Assembly (NCBI GenBank): GCA_041488155.1
Contig: JBGPOS010000003.1
Span: forward strand, 25,863 to 89,862
Direction of reading: 5' to 3'
Length of the DNA stretch: 64,000 nucleotides
DNA from: JBGPOS01 sp041488155
Lineage (GTDB): Bacteria; Chloroflexota; Dehalococcoidia; Tepidiformales; Tepidiformaceae
Shown: positions 35,231 to 42,816 of the stretch, in pieces
Position numbering within the stretch: position 1 is the stretch's first letter
Layout: each line of letters begins with the position of its first letter
Translations under genes and position numbers: made by a program
Notes under the pieces: generated by a model
Database searches by the model: none
The model's input: the letters and a program-made list of their open reading frames with translations, nothing else
Told to the model about the DNA's origin: nothing

Positions 35231-36094
35231 GTGGCAGAGATAGCGGAACGCGGCTACGCAAAGGCCGACGCGCTCGTCAGCACCGACTGGGTTGCGGCCC
35301 ACCTCAACGACCGCAACGTCCGCATTGTCGAATCGAACGAAGACCAGCTCCTGTACCCCTCGGGGCATATCCCCGGCTCGGTGCAGGTCGACTGGGCGGC
35401 TGACCTCAACGACCAGGTGAAGCGCGACTACCTGGACCGCGCTGGCTTCGAACGGCTCATGTCTCGCATCGGCGCGACGAAGGACACGACCGTCGTCTTC
35501 TACGGCGACAAGAGCAACTGGTGGGCCTGCTACGCCTTCTGGGTGTTCCACTTGTTTGGGCACACGAATGCCAAAGTCATGGACGGCGGCCGGCTCAAGT
35601 GGGAAAAGGAAGGCCGGACGACGACCCGGGACGTGCCGAGCTACGCCGCCACGAAGTACACGGCGCCCAACCGCGACGACACGAAGATCCGGGCGTTTCG
35701 CGACCAGGTTCTGAAGCACCAGGCGGCGCGCCTGCCGCTGGTCGACGTGCGCAGCCCGCAGGAGTACAGCGGCGAGCGGACTCACATGCCCGAATACCCC
35801 CAGGAAGGGGTGCTCCGCGGTGGCCACATCCCCGGCGCGAAGAGCGTGCCCTGGGCGCGGGCGGCGAACCCCGACGACGGCACCTTCAAGTCGGCGGCCG
35901 ACCTGCGAGCCATCTACGAGCAGGAGCAGGGACTCAAGTCGAGCGACGACATCGTGGCCTACTGCCGGATCGGCGAACGCAGCAGCCACACCTGGTTCGT
36001 GCTCACCTACCTGCTCGGCTACCCCAAGGTGCGTAACTACGACGGCAGCTGGACCGAATGGGGCAACTCCGTCGGCGTGCCTATCGAGAAGTAG
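35231..36094 (+). CDS. Thiosulfate/3-mercaptopyruvate sulfurtransferase
   Basis: A 287-residue two-domain rhodanese. The N-terminal domain starts VSTDWVAAHLNDRNVRIVES and lacks a catalytic Cys; the second has LVDVRSPQEYSGE and the active-site loop CRIGERSS. It moves sulfane sulfur to thiol acceptors. GTG start at 35231, GGAG 7 bases upstream. Ten bases precede sufE, so the pair probably supplies sulfur for Fe-S assembly or similar. Confidence 0.92.
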   Translation: MAEIAERGYAKADALVSTDWVAAHLNDRNVRIVESNEDQLLYPSGHIPGSVQVDWAADLNDQVKRDYLDRAGFERLMSRIGATKDTTVVFYGDKSNWWACYAFWVFHLFGHTNAKVMDGGRLKWEKEGRTTTRDVPSYAATKYTAPNRDDTKIRAFRDQVLKHQAARLPLVDVRSPQEYSGERTHMPEYPQEGVLRGGHIPGAKSVPWARAANPDDGTFKSAADLRAIYEQEQGLKSSDDIVAYCRIGERSSHTWFVLTYLLGYPKVRNYDGSWTEWGNSVGVPIEK

Positions 36095-36103
36095 GCTGGC
36101 CGC

Positions 36104-36538
36104 ATGACGGACGTCCCGGCCCCCCTGGCCGAGCTCATCGAGGATTTCGCCTTCGTCGAACGCAACGAGCGTGCCGAGATGCTGATCGAATACGCCGACC
36201 GCTTCCAGGAAGTGCCGGCGGCAGTCGCGACGCGTCCTTTCGGTGAAGAGAACCACGTCCAGCGCTGCGAGTCAGAGGCTTACGTCTGGGCCGAGGACAA
36301 CCCGGACGGGACGTTGAAGTTCCACTTCGCCGTGGAGAACCCGCAAGGGCTTTCGGCGAAGGCCTGGTCGGTGATCCTCGATGAGACGCTCTCGGGCCAG
36401 CCGCTGGACGCAGTGGCGTCAGTCTCGCCAGAGGCCGTCCTACAGGTCTTTGGGAAGGACCTCTCGATGGGCAAAGGCCAGGGCCTGATGGGGATCCTCG
36501 ACCTCGTGACGCGGGCTGCGAAGCGGCGGCTGGCGTAG
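36104..36538 (+). CDS. sufE: SufE-like sulfur acceptor protein
   Basis: A 144-residue SufE protein: LAELIEDFAFVERNERAEML, the Cys loop VQRCESEAYVW, and SVSPEAVLQVFGKDLSMGKG. SufE takes persulfide from the desulfurase SufS; here the adjacent sulfurtransferase may also load it. A TAGGCT lies 6 bases before the ATG but overlaps the upstream stop, so its promoter role is doubtful. No sufS in the window. Confidence 0.9.
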   Translation: MTDVPAPLAELIEDFAFVERNERAEMLIEYADRFQEVPAAVATRPFGEENHVQRCESEAYVWAEDNPDGTLKFHFAVENPQGLSAKAWSVILDETLSGQPLDAVASVSPEAVLQVFGKDLSMGKGQGLMGILDLVTRAAKRRLA

Positions 36539-36548
36539 GATCGTCCCC

Positions 36549-36896
36549 TCACCGACCCCCCAGCTCCGGGTGAGCGAGCATCGCCTGGATTTGCACGCGC
36601 AGGGTAGGCAGGTCGCGCTCGATGACAACCCACACCGCCTCTAGGTCAATACCGAAGTACTGGTGCGCAAGGATGTTCCGCATGCCGATGATGCTCGCCC
36701 AGGCGACCTCGAGATGGCTCGCACGTAGTTCTTCGGAGAGAGACCGGACGGCTTCGCCCAGGATCTCGAGGTGATGCACGACCCAGGTCTGCACTAGCTC
36801 ATCTCGATCGAACGCAGAGCGCGTTCGGGGTGCGTGCCGATCGATGCGCTCGATTGCTTCAAGGATGTCGAGCAATCGCTCGCGGTCATCTCTCAC
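36549..36896 (-). CDS. hepT: HepT-like (DUF86) toxin of an MNT/HepT pair
   Basis: A 115-residue helical HEPN protein. The R-x4-6-H active motif is in MRNILAHQYFGID. HepT toxins act as RNases and are neutralised by the MNT nucleotidyltransferase, which can modify the Tyr after the motif (here HQY). Its ATG overlaps the stop of mntA by four bases. Convergent with sufE. Confidence 0.88.
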   Translation of the reverse strand: MRDDRERLLDILEAIERIDRHAPRTRSAFDRDELVQTWVVHHLEILGEAVRSLSEELRASHLEVAWASIIGMRNILAHQYFGIDLEAVWVVIERDLPTLRVQIQAMLAHPELGGR

Positions 36897-37189
36897 AGGG
36901 GAAGAGCTTCGCGCAGTACTCGTTCGCGGATGCGGCCACGAAGGCCGTTGGCGGTTACGACGTCCACCGGTTGCCCCAAGAGCGCCTCGAGGTCGCTGAG
37001 AAGCCCCCCGAGGTCGAAGAGGCTGCGGCCCGGGTCAAGGTCGACGAGGACATCGATGTCACTGTCTGCGCGCGCGTCGCCTCTGGCGGCGGAGCCGAAG
37101 AGTCGCACATTACGCGCTCCATGCTGGGCGGCGATCCGGAGAATTTCGGCTCGGTGCGCGCGCAGGTCTTCGATTCCGATGATCCGCAT
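36893..37189 (-). CDS. mntA: MNT-like minimal nucleotidyltransferase antitoxin
   Basis: A 98-residue minimal nucleotidyltransferase with VRLFGSAARGDARADSDIDV and LVD, i.e. GSx10DxD plus a third acidic strand. It pairs with the HepT-like protein; in characterised pairs MntA adds AMP to HepT. Start taken as ATG 37189, 7 bases after a TACAAT box; the upstream ATG at 37198 overlaps that box. Confidence 0.88.
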   Translation of the reverse strand: MRIIGIEDLRAHRAEILRIAAQHGARNVRLFGSAARGDARADSDIDVLVDLDPGRSLFDLGGLLSDLEALLGQPVDVVTANGLRGRIRERVLREALPL

Positions 37190-37196
37190 GGATTGC

Positions 37197-37202
37197 ATTG
37201 TA
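37197..37202 (-). promoter_or_regulatory. -10 box TACAAT of mntA-hepT
   Basis: On the minus strand TACAAT, 7 bases, then ATG (37189). Confidence 0.5.
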
Positions 37203-37258
37203 GCGCGGACGGGAGGGTGCTCAGGAGGCAGGCCCACCGGCTGCTGGACGGCCCGCGG

Positions 37259-37817
37259 CTACCCTTCGTCCTCGCGCAGGACGGCGAAGAGTTCGCTGAG
37301 GTCGAGGCGGAAGTCCTTGAGGACGGGCCCGGCGTCCAGCTCGTCCGGTGCGCGGTGGACCTCGGGGGCGGCGCCCGGACGGTAAACCCCCCACTGTTTC
37401 GAGGTCTGGGTCGACGATCCAGGTCAGCTTCACTCCGGACCGCAGATAGAAATCGACTCGCTCCATCACCCGCCCGACCCGGTCATCGGGGGAAAGCACT
37501 TCGATGGCGAAGTCGGGGACGACTTCGACCACAGCAGGCACGCCGCGCTTGAAGCGGCTACCGAGGGTCACAGAGATGTCCGGGAGATAGATTCTCTGTT
37601 CGCGCCGAAAGAGGTGCCGGAGTTCGGTGTCGACTCGGCCTTCCTTTGACCGCTTGAGGTAGGAGTGCAGAGCCGCGATCAGCTCTGAAACAATCGCACT
37701 GTGTGGGGGACCTGGCATCGCCTTCTCGGACACCTCTCCGTCGATGAGCTCGAGATACGGCTTCGTCTCCTCCAGCGCGAGGAACTGCTCTACCGTCATC
37801 CGCGTCTTCAGGACCAT
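37259..37817 (-). pseudogene. Third Uma2-family gene with apparent frameshift at a G6 run
   Basis: From ATG 37817: TVEQFLALEETKPYLELIDG, YLPDISVTLGSRFKRGVPAV, FAIEVLSPDDRVGRVMERVD and LTWIVDPDLETVG. At six C on the plus strand (37387-37392) the frame is lost and continues in an Arg/Pro/Gly-rich shadow to 37221. Dropping one base restores VYRPGAAPEVHRA, then FRLDLSELFAVLREDEG and a TAG at 37259-37261, a normal Uma2 ending. Likely a homopolymer indel; the catalytic core is intact. Confidence 0.8.
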
Positions 37818-37823
37818 GTGGGA

Positions 37824-37829
37824 AGTATA
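37824..37829 (-). promoter_or_regulatory. -10 box TATACT, leaderless start
   Basis: On the minus strand TATACT, 6 bases, then ATG (37817). Confidence 0.55.
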
Positions 37830-37879
37830 GCCCGAGGGGGCGAGGCCGGCGTCGCGCGGCTCGTGACCCACTGCTCGGC

Positions 37880-37885
37880 TACAAT
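37880..37885 (+). promoter_or_regulatory. -10 box TACAAT, leaderless start
   Basis: TACAAT, 6 bases, then GTG (37892). Confidence 0.55.
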
Positions 37886-37891
37886 CTGCCC

Positions 37892-39277
37892 GTGGAAGTT
37901 CGCGTCCAGTACGTCACGACCAGCGACGGGGTAAACATCGCCTACGCCGCGTTCGGCGGCGGGCCGGGCGTTCCGCTGGTGATGCTCAACACCCAGATGC
38001 TTTCACACCTCGTCAGCGCGCAGGAGCAGGTCTGGGAGAAGGAGGGCCGCGAGACCGAGGACCTGTCGCGCCATAGACTCGTGGTGCATTACAACCCGCG
38101 CGGCAGCGGCCTCTCCGATCGCGACGTCGGAGACCAATCGCTCGATGGGCGGGTTCGTGATCTCGAAGCGGTGGTCGACAGGCTCCAGCTGGAGCGGTTT
38201 GCGCTAAGGGGCCACATGGGGTCGAGTCTCGTCGCGATAGCTTATGCGGCGAGACATCCTGACCGGGTGTCCCATTTGATCCTTCAATCTGGATTTGCCC
38301 GCGGCCCGGATTACTGGGAGCAGCCCAGACAGTTGGGTCTGCTTCCGCTCGCCGAACACCTCTGGGACGACTTCACTGAGGCGTTTCCTCGCGCAACAGC
38401 GTCTGTCTTTGGACCCTGGGATGACACCCGGCGAACGCCCAACGGGCTTACCGTCGGCGAGATGGCTGGCCGATGGGCGGCACACCTGCGACAGTCCATG
38501 ACTTCTAGAGACTTCGTCCACTGGGCAAAGGCCGAACGTGAGATCGACGTGACTACCGAGCTGCCGAGGGTTCAAGCCCCGGTGCTAGTCCTCGTCTCGC
38601 CGCGGTTCGTGCTCCAATCTCTGCCGGCGTCGGCGACAACCCTGCTCGCCTCAACGCTGCCTGACGCCCGGCTCGTCTCGCTCGACGGGGCCCTGGGCAG
38701 TCTGGCGCGGGCCACCGACGACTTCCTGGGGGATAAGCCGGCGCCGCCCGTTGCAGCGCCGATGCCGCCTTCCGCCGCTTCCGCGTTCCGGACCATCGTC
38801 TTCACCGATGTCGAGGGGCACACCGAGATGATGCAGCGGCTGGGCGACGCGCGGGGGAGGGAGGTGTTGCGTGAACACGAGCGATTAACCCGCGAGGCGC
38901 TTGTCGCCCACGGCGGGACCGAGGTGAAGGCGATGGGCGATGGCTTTATGGCCTCCTTCGGCTCCGCCACGAAGGCACTGGAGTGCGCGGTGGCGCTCGA
39001 GAAGGCGTTCGAGGCTTATTCGGCCCGCGGGGGAGAGCGGCTGCTGGTGCGGGTCGGGGTCAACGCGGGCGAACCCATCGCCGAGCAGGGCGACCTCTTC
39101 GGTACTGCTGTGATCATGGCGGCGCGTATCGCGGGGCAGGCAGCGGGCGGGCAGGTGTTCGTTTCGGACGTGGTCCGTCAGCTGGTGGCGGGGAAGGAAT
39201 TCCTGTTCAGCGACCGCGGCCCCACGTCGCTCAAGGGGTTCGACGAGCCGGTGCGAACCTGGGAGCTGCTCTGGTAG
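37892..39277 (+). CDS. Alpha/beta-hydrolase fold fused to a class III adenylate/guanylate cyclase
   Basis: A 461-residue fusion. Residues about 10-280 form an alpha/beta-hydrolase domain (HYNPRGSGLSD, APVLVLVSPRFV), but the nucleophile elbow reads GHMGS (107-111), so the Ser of GxSxG is replaced by Met. From about 295 a class III cyclase follows: FTDVEGHTEMMQRLGD, VKAMGDGFMASF, RVGVNAGEPIAEQGDLFGTA and the dimer arm. The metal Asp residues are present. I infer a cyclase controlled by a ligand-binding, catalytically dead hydrolase domain. GTG start with a TACAAT box 6 bases upstream. Confidence 0.9.
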   Translation: MEVRVQYVTTSDGVNIAYAAFGGGPGVPLVMLNTQMLSHLVSAQEQVWEKEGRETEDLSRHRLVVHYNPRGSGLSDRDVGDQSLDGRVRDLEAVVDRLQLERFALRGHMGSSLVAIAYAARHPDRVSHLILQSGFARGPDYWEQPRQLGLLPLAEHLWDDFTEAFPRATASVFGPWDDTRRTPNGLTVGEMAGRWAAHLRQSMTSRDFVHWAKAEREIDVTTELPRVQAPVLVLVSPRFVLQSLPASATTLLASTLPDARLVSLDGALGSLARATDDFLGDKPAPPVAAPMPPSAASAFRTIVFTDVEGHTEMMQRLGDARGREVLREHERLTREALVAHGGTEVKAMGDGFMASFGSATKALECAVALEKAFEAYSARGGERLLVRVGVNAGEPIAEQGDLFGTAVIMAARIAGQAAGGQVFVSDVVRQLVAGKEFLFSDRGPTSLKGFDEPVRTWELLW

Positions 39278-39298
39278 ACGAGCGAAACGTGCGGCGCT

Positions 39299-39324
39299 CC
39301 CTCTCCCGGGAAGCCGGGAGAGGG
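39299..39324 (+). terminator. 11-bp perfect hairpin after the cyclase gene, repeat-like
   Basis: CCCTCTCCCGG-GAAG-CCGGGAGAGGG followed by TTGGGGTGAGGG. This is a widespread intergenic word in many genomes, acting as terminator or REP-like element. Confidence 0.65.
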
Positions 39325-39436
39325 TTGGGGTGAGGGCGGTGGCGTACGTGGGAGACGAACGAGGCGGAAGGCGCTGTTTCGGGCCCGACCCGGAGAGACA
39401 TGGTGGGGCCCATGCAGCGGCGCGAGGCGGCCGCGG

Positions 39437-39883
39437 CTACCCGGGTTGCTTCGTCCAGAGAGCCCGCCAGGGCTCTTCGCCCCGGATGGCGTTGCGGAAG
39501 GCTTCGCGTTCGAGGGCCAGGAGGCGTTCGAGCGTGCGATCGAGGACGTCGTCGCTGGCGCTCGAAACCGCGTTCAGGCGGGCGCGCATCGTGGCCAGGA
39601 CGTTGCGCTCAACGAAGCTCCGCACCGTGTGTGGCCAGACGAAGAAAGAGAAGGCTTCGGGCGCGCCGAAGTCGCCACGGTGCTTCCCGAGCCACAGGTA
39701 CCGTTCCTGGATGCCCCCCACCGGTTCGACGATGGCGACAAGGGGGCCTTCTTTGTCTGTCGTCCGCGCGTCGATGAGCATCCGTTCGGCGAACAGGTTG
39801 AAGCCAACAATGAGGACGTCGGCGTGCGTCAGGACCTGTTCGAGCGCGTTGAAATCGACTTCCAGGCCGTTGTCAGTCAGCAT
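39437..39883 (-). CDS. Hypothetical protein, 148 residues
   Basis: A soluble alpha/beta protein: FNALEQVLTHADVLIVGFNL, then FAERMLIDARTTDKEGPLVA and EPVGGIQERYLWLGKHRGDF, with helices at the C-terminus. No motif that I recognise. I chose ATG 39883, preceded by GGGAGG (6-7 bases), over the longer frame. Downstream of groEL on the same strand, separated by a hairpin. Confidence 0.75.
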   Translation of the reverse strand: MLTDNGLEVDFNALEQVLTHADVLIVGFNLFAERMLIDARTTDKEGPLVAIVEPVGGIQERYLWLGKHRGDFGAPEAFSFFVWPHTVRSFVERNVLATMRARLNAVSSASDDVLDRTLERLLALEREAFRNAIRGEEPWRALWTKQPG

Positions 39884-39920
39884 GTCCTGCCTCCCGAGCA
39901 GAAGTGCCGCGGAACGCAAA

Positions 39921-39945
39921 GGGGGTGGGCCGTAGCCACACCCCC
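39921..39945 (-). terminator. Hairpin between groEL and the 148-residue gene
   Basis: GGGGGTG pairs with CACCCCC around an 11-base loop. Lies about 75 bases after the groEL stop; no T-tract. Confidence 0.4.
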
Positions 39946-40016
39946 TCGTGCGTCCCAGTGATAAGAGCGAGGGCTGCCTTCCTTAAGAGTCGGCAGCGTC
40001 TCCGCGAGAGTGATGC

Positions 40017-41642
40017 CTAGTACATCGGCGCAGAAGGCATCCCTGCCCCCTGCGGTTCGGGCCGGTCAGTCACGAGGCAGTTCGTGGTGAGGACCATGGC
40101 TGCGATGGACACGGCGTTCTCGACCGCCGAACGGGTGACCTTCGCCGGGTCGATGATGCCCTTGGCCACCATGTCGCCGAACTCTTCCTTCTGCGCGTCG
40201 TAGCCGATCCGCTCGCTGCCTTTTGTGAGCTTGCGCTTCTTGACTTCCTCGACGATCACCGAACCGTCCTTACCGGCGTTGATGGCGATGCGACGGAGAG
40301 GCTCTTCGAGGGCGCGGCGCAGAATCCGGGCGCCGGTCGCTTCGTCGCCTTCGAGCTTGACCTTTTCGAGGGCCGGGAGGGCGTTGATGAGGGCGACCCC
40401 GCCGCCGGGGACGATGCCTTCTTCCACAGCCGCGCGGGTGGCGCTGAGGGCATCCTCAACGCGGTGCTTCTTCTCTTTGAGCTCGACTTCGGTGGCCGCG
40501 CCCACTTTGATGACGGCGACGCTGCCCGCGAGCTTGCCGAGCCGCTCCTGGGCCTTCTCCTTGTCCCAGTCGCTCTTCGCCTCTTCAAGCATCGCCCGGA
40601 TCTGGGAGATGCGGGCGTCGATGTCCTTCTTTCGGCCCTTGCCTTCGATGATCGTGGTCTCTTCTTTGGTGGAGGTGATGCGGCGGGCACGGCCCAGGTC
40701 AGTGACGTCGACGCTATCGATCGTGCGCCCGATCTCCTCGGAGATAACCGTGCCGCCGGTGAGGACGGCGATGTCGCCAAGGTTGTCCTTCTGGCGGTCG
40801 CCGAAGCCCGGGGCCTTGACGCCGAGGACGTTGATCGTGCCGCGAAGCTTGTTGACGGCGAGGGTGGCGAGGGCTTCGCCCTCGATGTCGCCGCAGAGGA
40901 GGACCAGGTTCTTTGTCACCGAAAGGATCTTCTCGAGCATCGGCAGGAGCTCCTGGACCGAGCTGAGCTTCTTATCGGTGATGAGGACGTACGGGTCCTC
41001 GACGACGGCTTCCATGCGCTCAGGGTTCGTCACGAAGTAGGGGCTGATGTAGCCGCGGTCGAAGGCCATGCCGTCGACGTACTCGACTTCGGTGGCGATG
41101 CTCTTCGACTCTTCGACGGTGATGACGCCGTCCTTGCCGACCTTCTCCATGCACTCGCCGATGAGGTCGCCGATGGAGGGGTCGTTGTTGGCGGAAATCG
41201 CGGCCACCTGCGCCATCTGGGCGCGCTCGGTGACCTTGATGCTGTTCTTTCGGAGGGATTCCACGATGGCGCGCGCGCCGACTTCGAGGCCGCGCTTGAG
41301 GCCCATTGGGTTCGCGCCTGCCGCTACGTTCTTGAGGCCTTCCTGGACGATCGCCTGGCCGAGGACGGTGGCCGTGGTCGTGCCGTCGCCAGCGATGTCG
41401 TTGGTCTTGGAGGCAATCTCCTTGGCGAGCTGGGCCCCAATGTTGTCGAAGGGGTCTTCGAGCTCGATGTCCTTGGCGATGGTCACGCCGTCGTTGGTGA
41501 TCGTGGGGGCGCCGAACTTCTTGTCGAGCACCACGTTGCGGCCCTTGGGGCCGAGGGTGATCTTGACCGCGTCGGCGAGTGCGTCGATGCCACGCTTGAG
41601 TGAGTGGCGGGCTTCTTCATCAAAGAGCAGCTGCTTGGCCAT
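40017..41642 (-). CDS. groL: Chaperonin GroEL
   Basis: A 541-residue Hsp60: KFGAPTITNDGVTIAKDIEL, the ATP-binding GDGTTTATVL, the inter-ring and apical regions ending ATGARILRRALEEPLR, and a C-terminal Gly/Met tail shortened to QGAGMPSAPMY. It folds proteins with GroES, but no groES gene adjoins it. GAGG precedes the ATG by about 10 bases. A perfect CIRCE lies 43 bases upstream, so HrcA represses it. Confidence 0.97.
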   Translation of the reverse strand: MAKQLLFDEEARHSLKRGIDALADAVKITLGPKGRNVVLDKKFGAPTITNDGVTIAKDIELEDPFDNIGAQLAKEIASKTNDIAGDGTTTATVLGQAIVQEGLKNVAAGANPMGLKRGLEVGARAIVESLRKNSIKVTERAQMAQVAAISANNDPSIGDLIGECMEKVGKDGVITVEESKSIATEVEYVDGMAFDRGYISPYFVTNPERMEAVVEDPYVLITDKKLSSVQELLPMLEKILSVTKNLVLLCGDIEGEALATLAVNKLRGTINVLGVKAPGFGDRQKDNLGDIAVLTGGTVISEEIGRTIDSVDVTDLGRARRITSTKEETTIIEGKGRKKDIDARISQIRAMLEEAKSDWDKEKAQERLGKLAGSVAVIKVGAATEVELKEKKHRVEDALSATRAAVEEGIVPGGGVALINALPALEKVKLEGDEATGARILRRALEEPLRRIAINAGKDGSVIVEEVKKRKLTKGSERIGYDAQKEEFGDMVAKGIIDPAKVTRSAVENAVSIAAMVLTTNCLVTDRPEPQGAGMPSAPMY

Positions 41643-41684
41643 AGAAGGCTAACCTCGGAGGTGTTTTAGAGTGCGGGAGGAATA

Positions 41685-41711
41685 TTAGCACTCTTTGTCA
41701 ATGAGTGCTAA
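41685..41711. promoter_or_regulatory. CIRCE operator (HrcA site)
   Basis: TTAGCACTC-N9-GAGTGCTAA, an exact match to the CIRCE consensus, upstream of groEL. Confidence 0.97.
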
Positions 41712-41809
41712 TCGGGCCTTCTGGGCAAACGGGAGCGCCGTTGACTGGCGTGCTAGTCTTTGCGCGCCTGGGGCCGGCAAGCCAAACTCCGAGAGAGGAC
41801 AGTACGCGG

Positions 41810-42736
41810 ATGAATTGCCTGACCTGCGGCACGGCGCTCGCCGAAGGCGCGATCTTCTGCCCGAATTGCGGGACGAGGCAACCTGCCGGGTGTGCGAATT
41901 GCGGGGCGTCGCTCGCCCCTGGCGTGGGGTTCTGTTCGTCGTGCGGGACGCCAACGGCGCGAGTCCAGGCCGCACCGGCCCCTCCGCCGCCAACGGTTTG
42001 TCCCCGCTGTGGCGCCGGGCTGACGGCGGGCGCCTCGTTTTGCGGGGCGTGCGGTAACAGCGTCGCGGCTCCGGCCCCCATCGCGGTCCAGGCCCCGCCT
42101 CCCCCGCCGGTCGCGACCGCCTGCCTGAACTGCGGCAGTCCCCTCCGGCCCGGGGCAACGTTCTGCAATAGCTGTGGCACGCGCGTGGGGGCGGCAGGAA
42201 CGGCGCCTGCCGCTTCACCGTTCGGGCAGGGAAGGCCGGCAGGGGCGACGGGTCCGTTTGCCGCTCGACAGGCCGCCCCTCGGGTGCAGGCGCGACCGGC
42301 GGCGCGCGGAGTTGTCGGCGCGGCAGTGGCCCTCGGCCCCCGGCAGATCGTTGTGCTGATCGCACTCGCCGCAGCCGTCCTGAGCGTGTTCCTCCCCTGG
42401 GCGTCGGCAGGCCCCATCGACGTGAAGCCGTTCACCGAAGGCGCGCGCTTCCGCCTGGGAGACTGGCTCGACCAGGATACCGTCGATGGGCTCGCGGTCG
42501 CGGCCGTTGCCGGTGTCGCGTTGCTCCTGATGCTCGTCCAAATAAAGGGTGGTTCACAGGCACGGATGGCGGGGCAGGTCGCGAAGACGTTGACGGGCCT
42601 GCTGGTCCCTCTCGCGCTGATGGAGATGCAGTTCATCCTTTCCAAGGACGGCATCAGCCTGGCGATAGGGATGTATCTCCTCATCGGCGGCGCGGCCCTG
42701 GCTGCGATTTCCTCGTTCATCCCCCAGAGGCTCTGA
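41810..42736 (+). CDS. Zinc-ribbon membrane protein
   Basis: A 308-residue protein with four or five tandem zinc ribbons in the first 150 residues (CLTCGTALAEGAIFCPNCG, CANCG..FCSSCG, CPRCG..FCGACG, CLNCG..FCNSCG), separated by Ala/Pro linkers. The second half has about four membrane helices (IVVLIALAAAVLSVFLPWAS; GVALLLMLVQI; LLVPLALMEMQFIL; IGMYLLIGGAALAAI). Such double-zinc-ribbon membrane proteins are common and uncharacterised. ATG 41810 begins directly with the first ribbon. Confidence 0.85.
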   Translation: MNCLTCGTALAEGAIFCPNCGTRQPAGCANCGASLAPGVGFCSSCGTPTARVQAAPAPPPPTVCPRCGAGLTAGASFCGACGNSVAAPAPIAVQAPPPPPVATACLNCGSPLRPGATFCNSCGTRVGAAGTAPAASPFGQGRPAGATGPFAARQAAPRVQARPAARGVVGAAVALGPRQIVVLIALAAAVLSVFLPWASAGPIDVKPFTEGARFRLGDWLDQDTVDGLAVAAVAGVALLLMLVQIKGGSQARMAGQVAKTLTGLLVPLALMEMQFILSKDGISLAIGMYLLIGGAALAAISSFIPQRL

Positions 42737-42816
42737 ACCGGAGCGCAGGGACAGCGGCGCACAAGTTCGAGGCCGTGACCGCGGAGCCGTCGGCCCTGTA
42801 ACCTGATCGGTACGCT

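Noticed and set aside
41643..41809. groES next to groEL
   Set aside because: Upstream of groEL is only the CIRCE and the divergent zinc-ribbon gene; downstream is an unrelated 148-residue gene.
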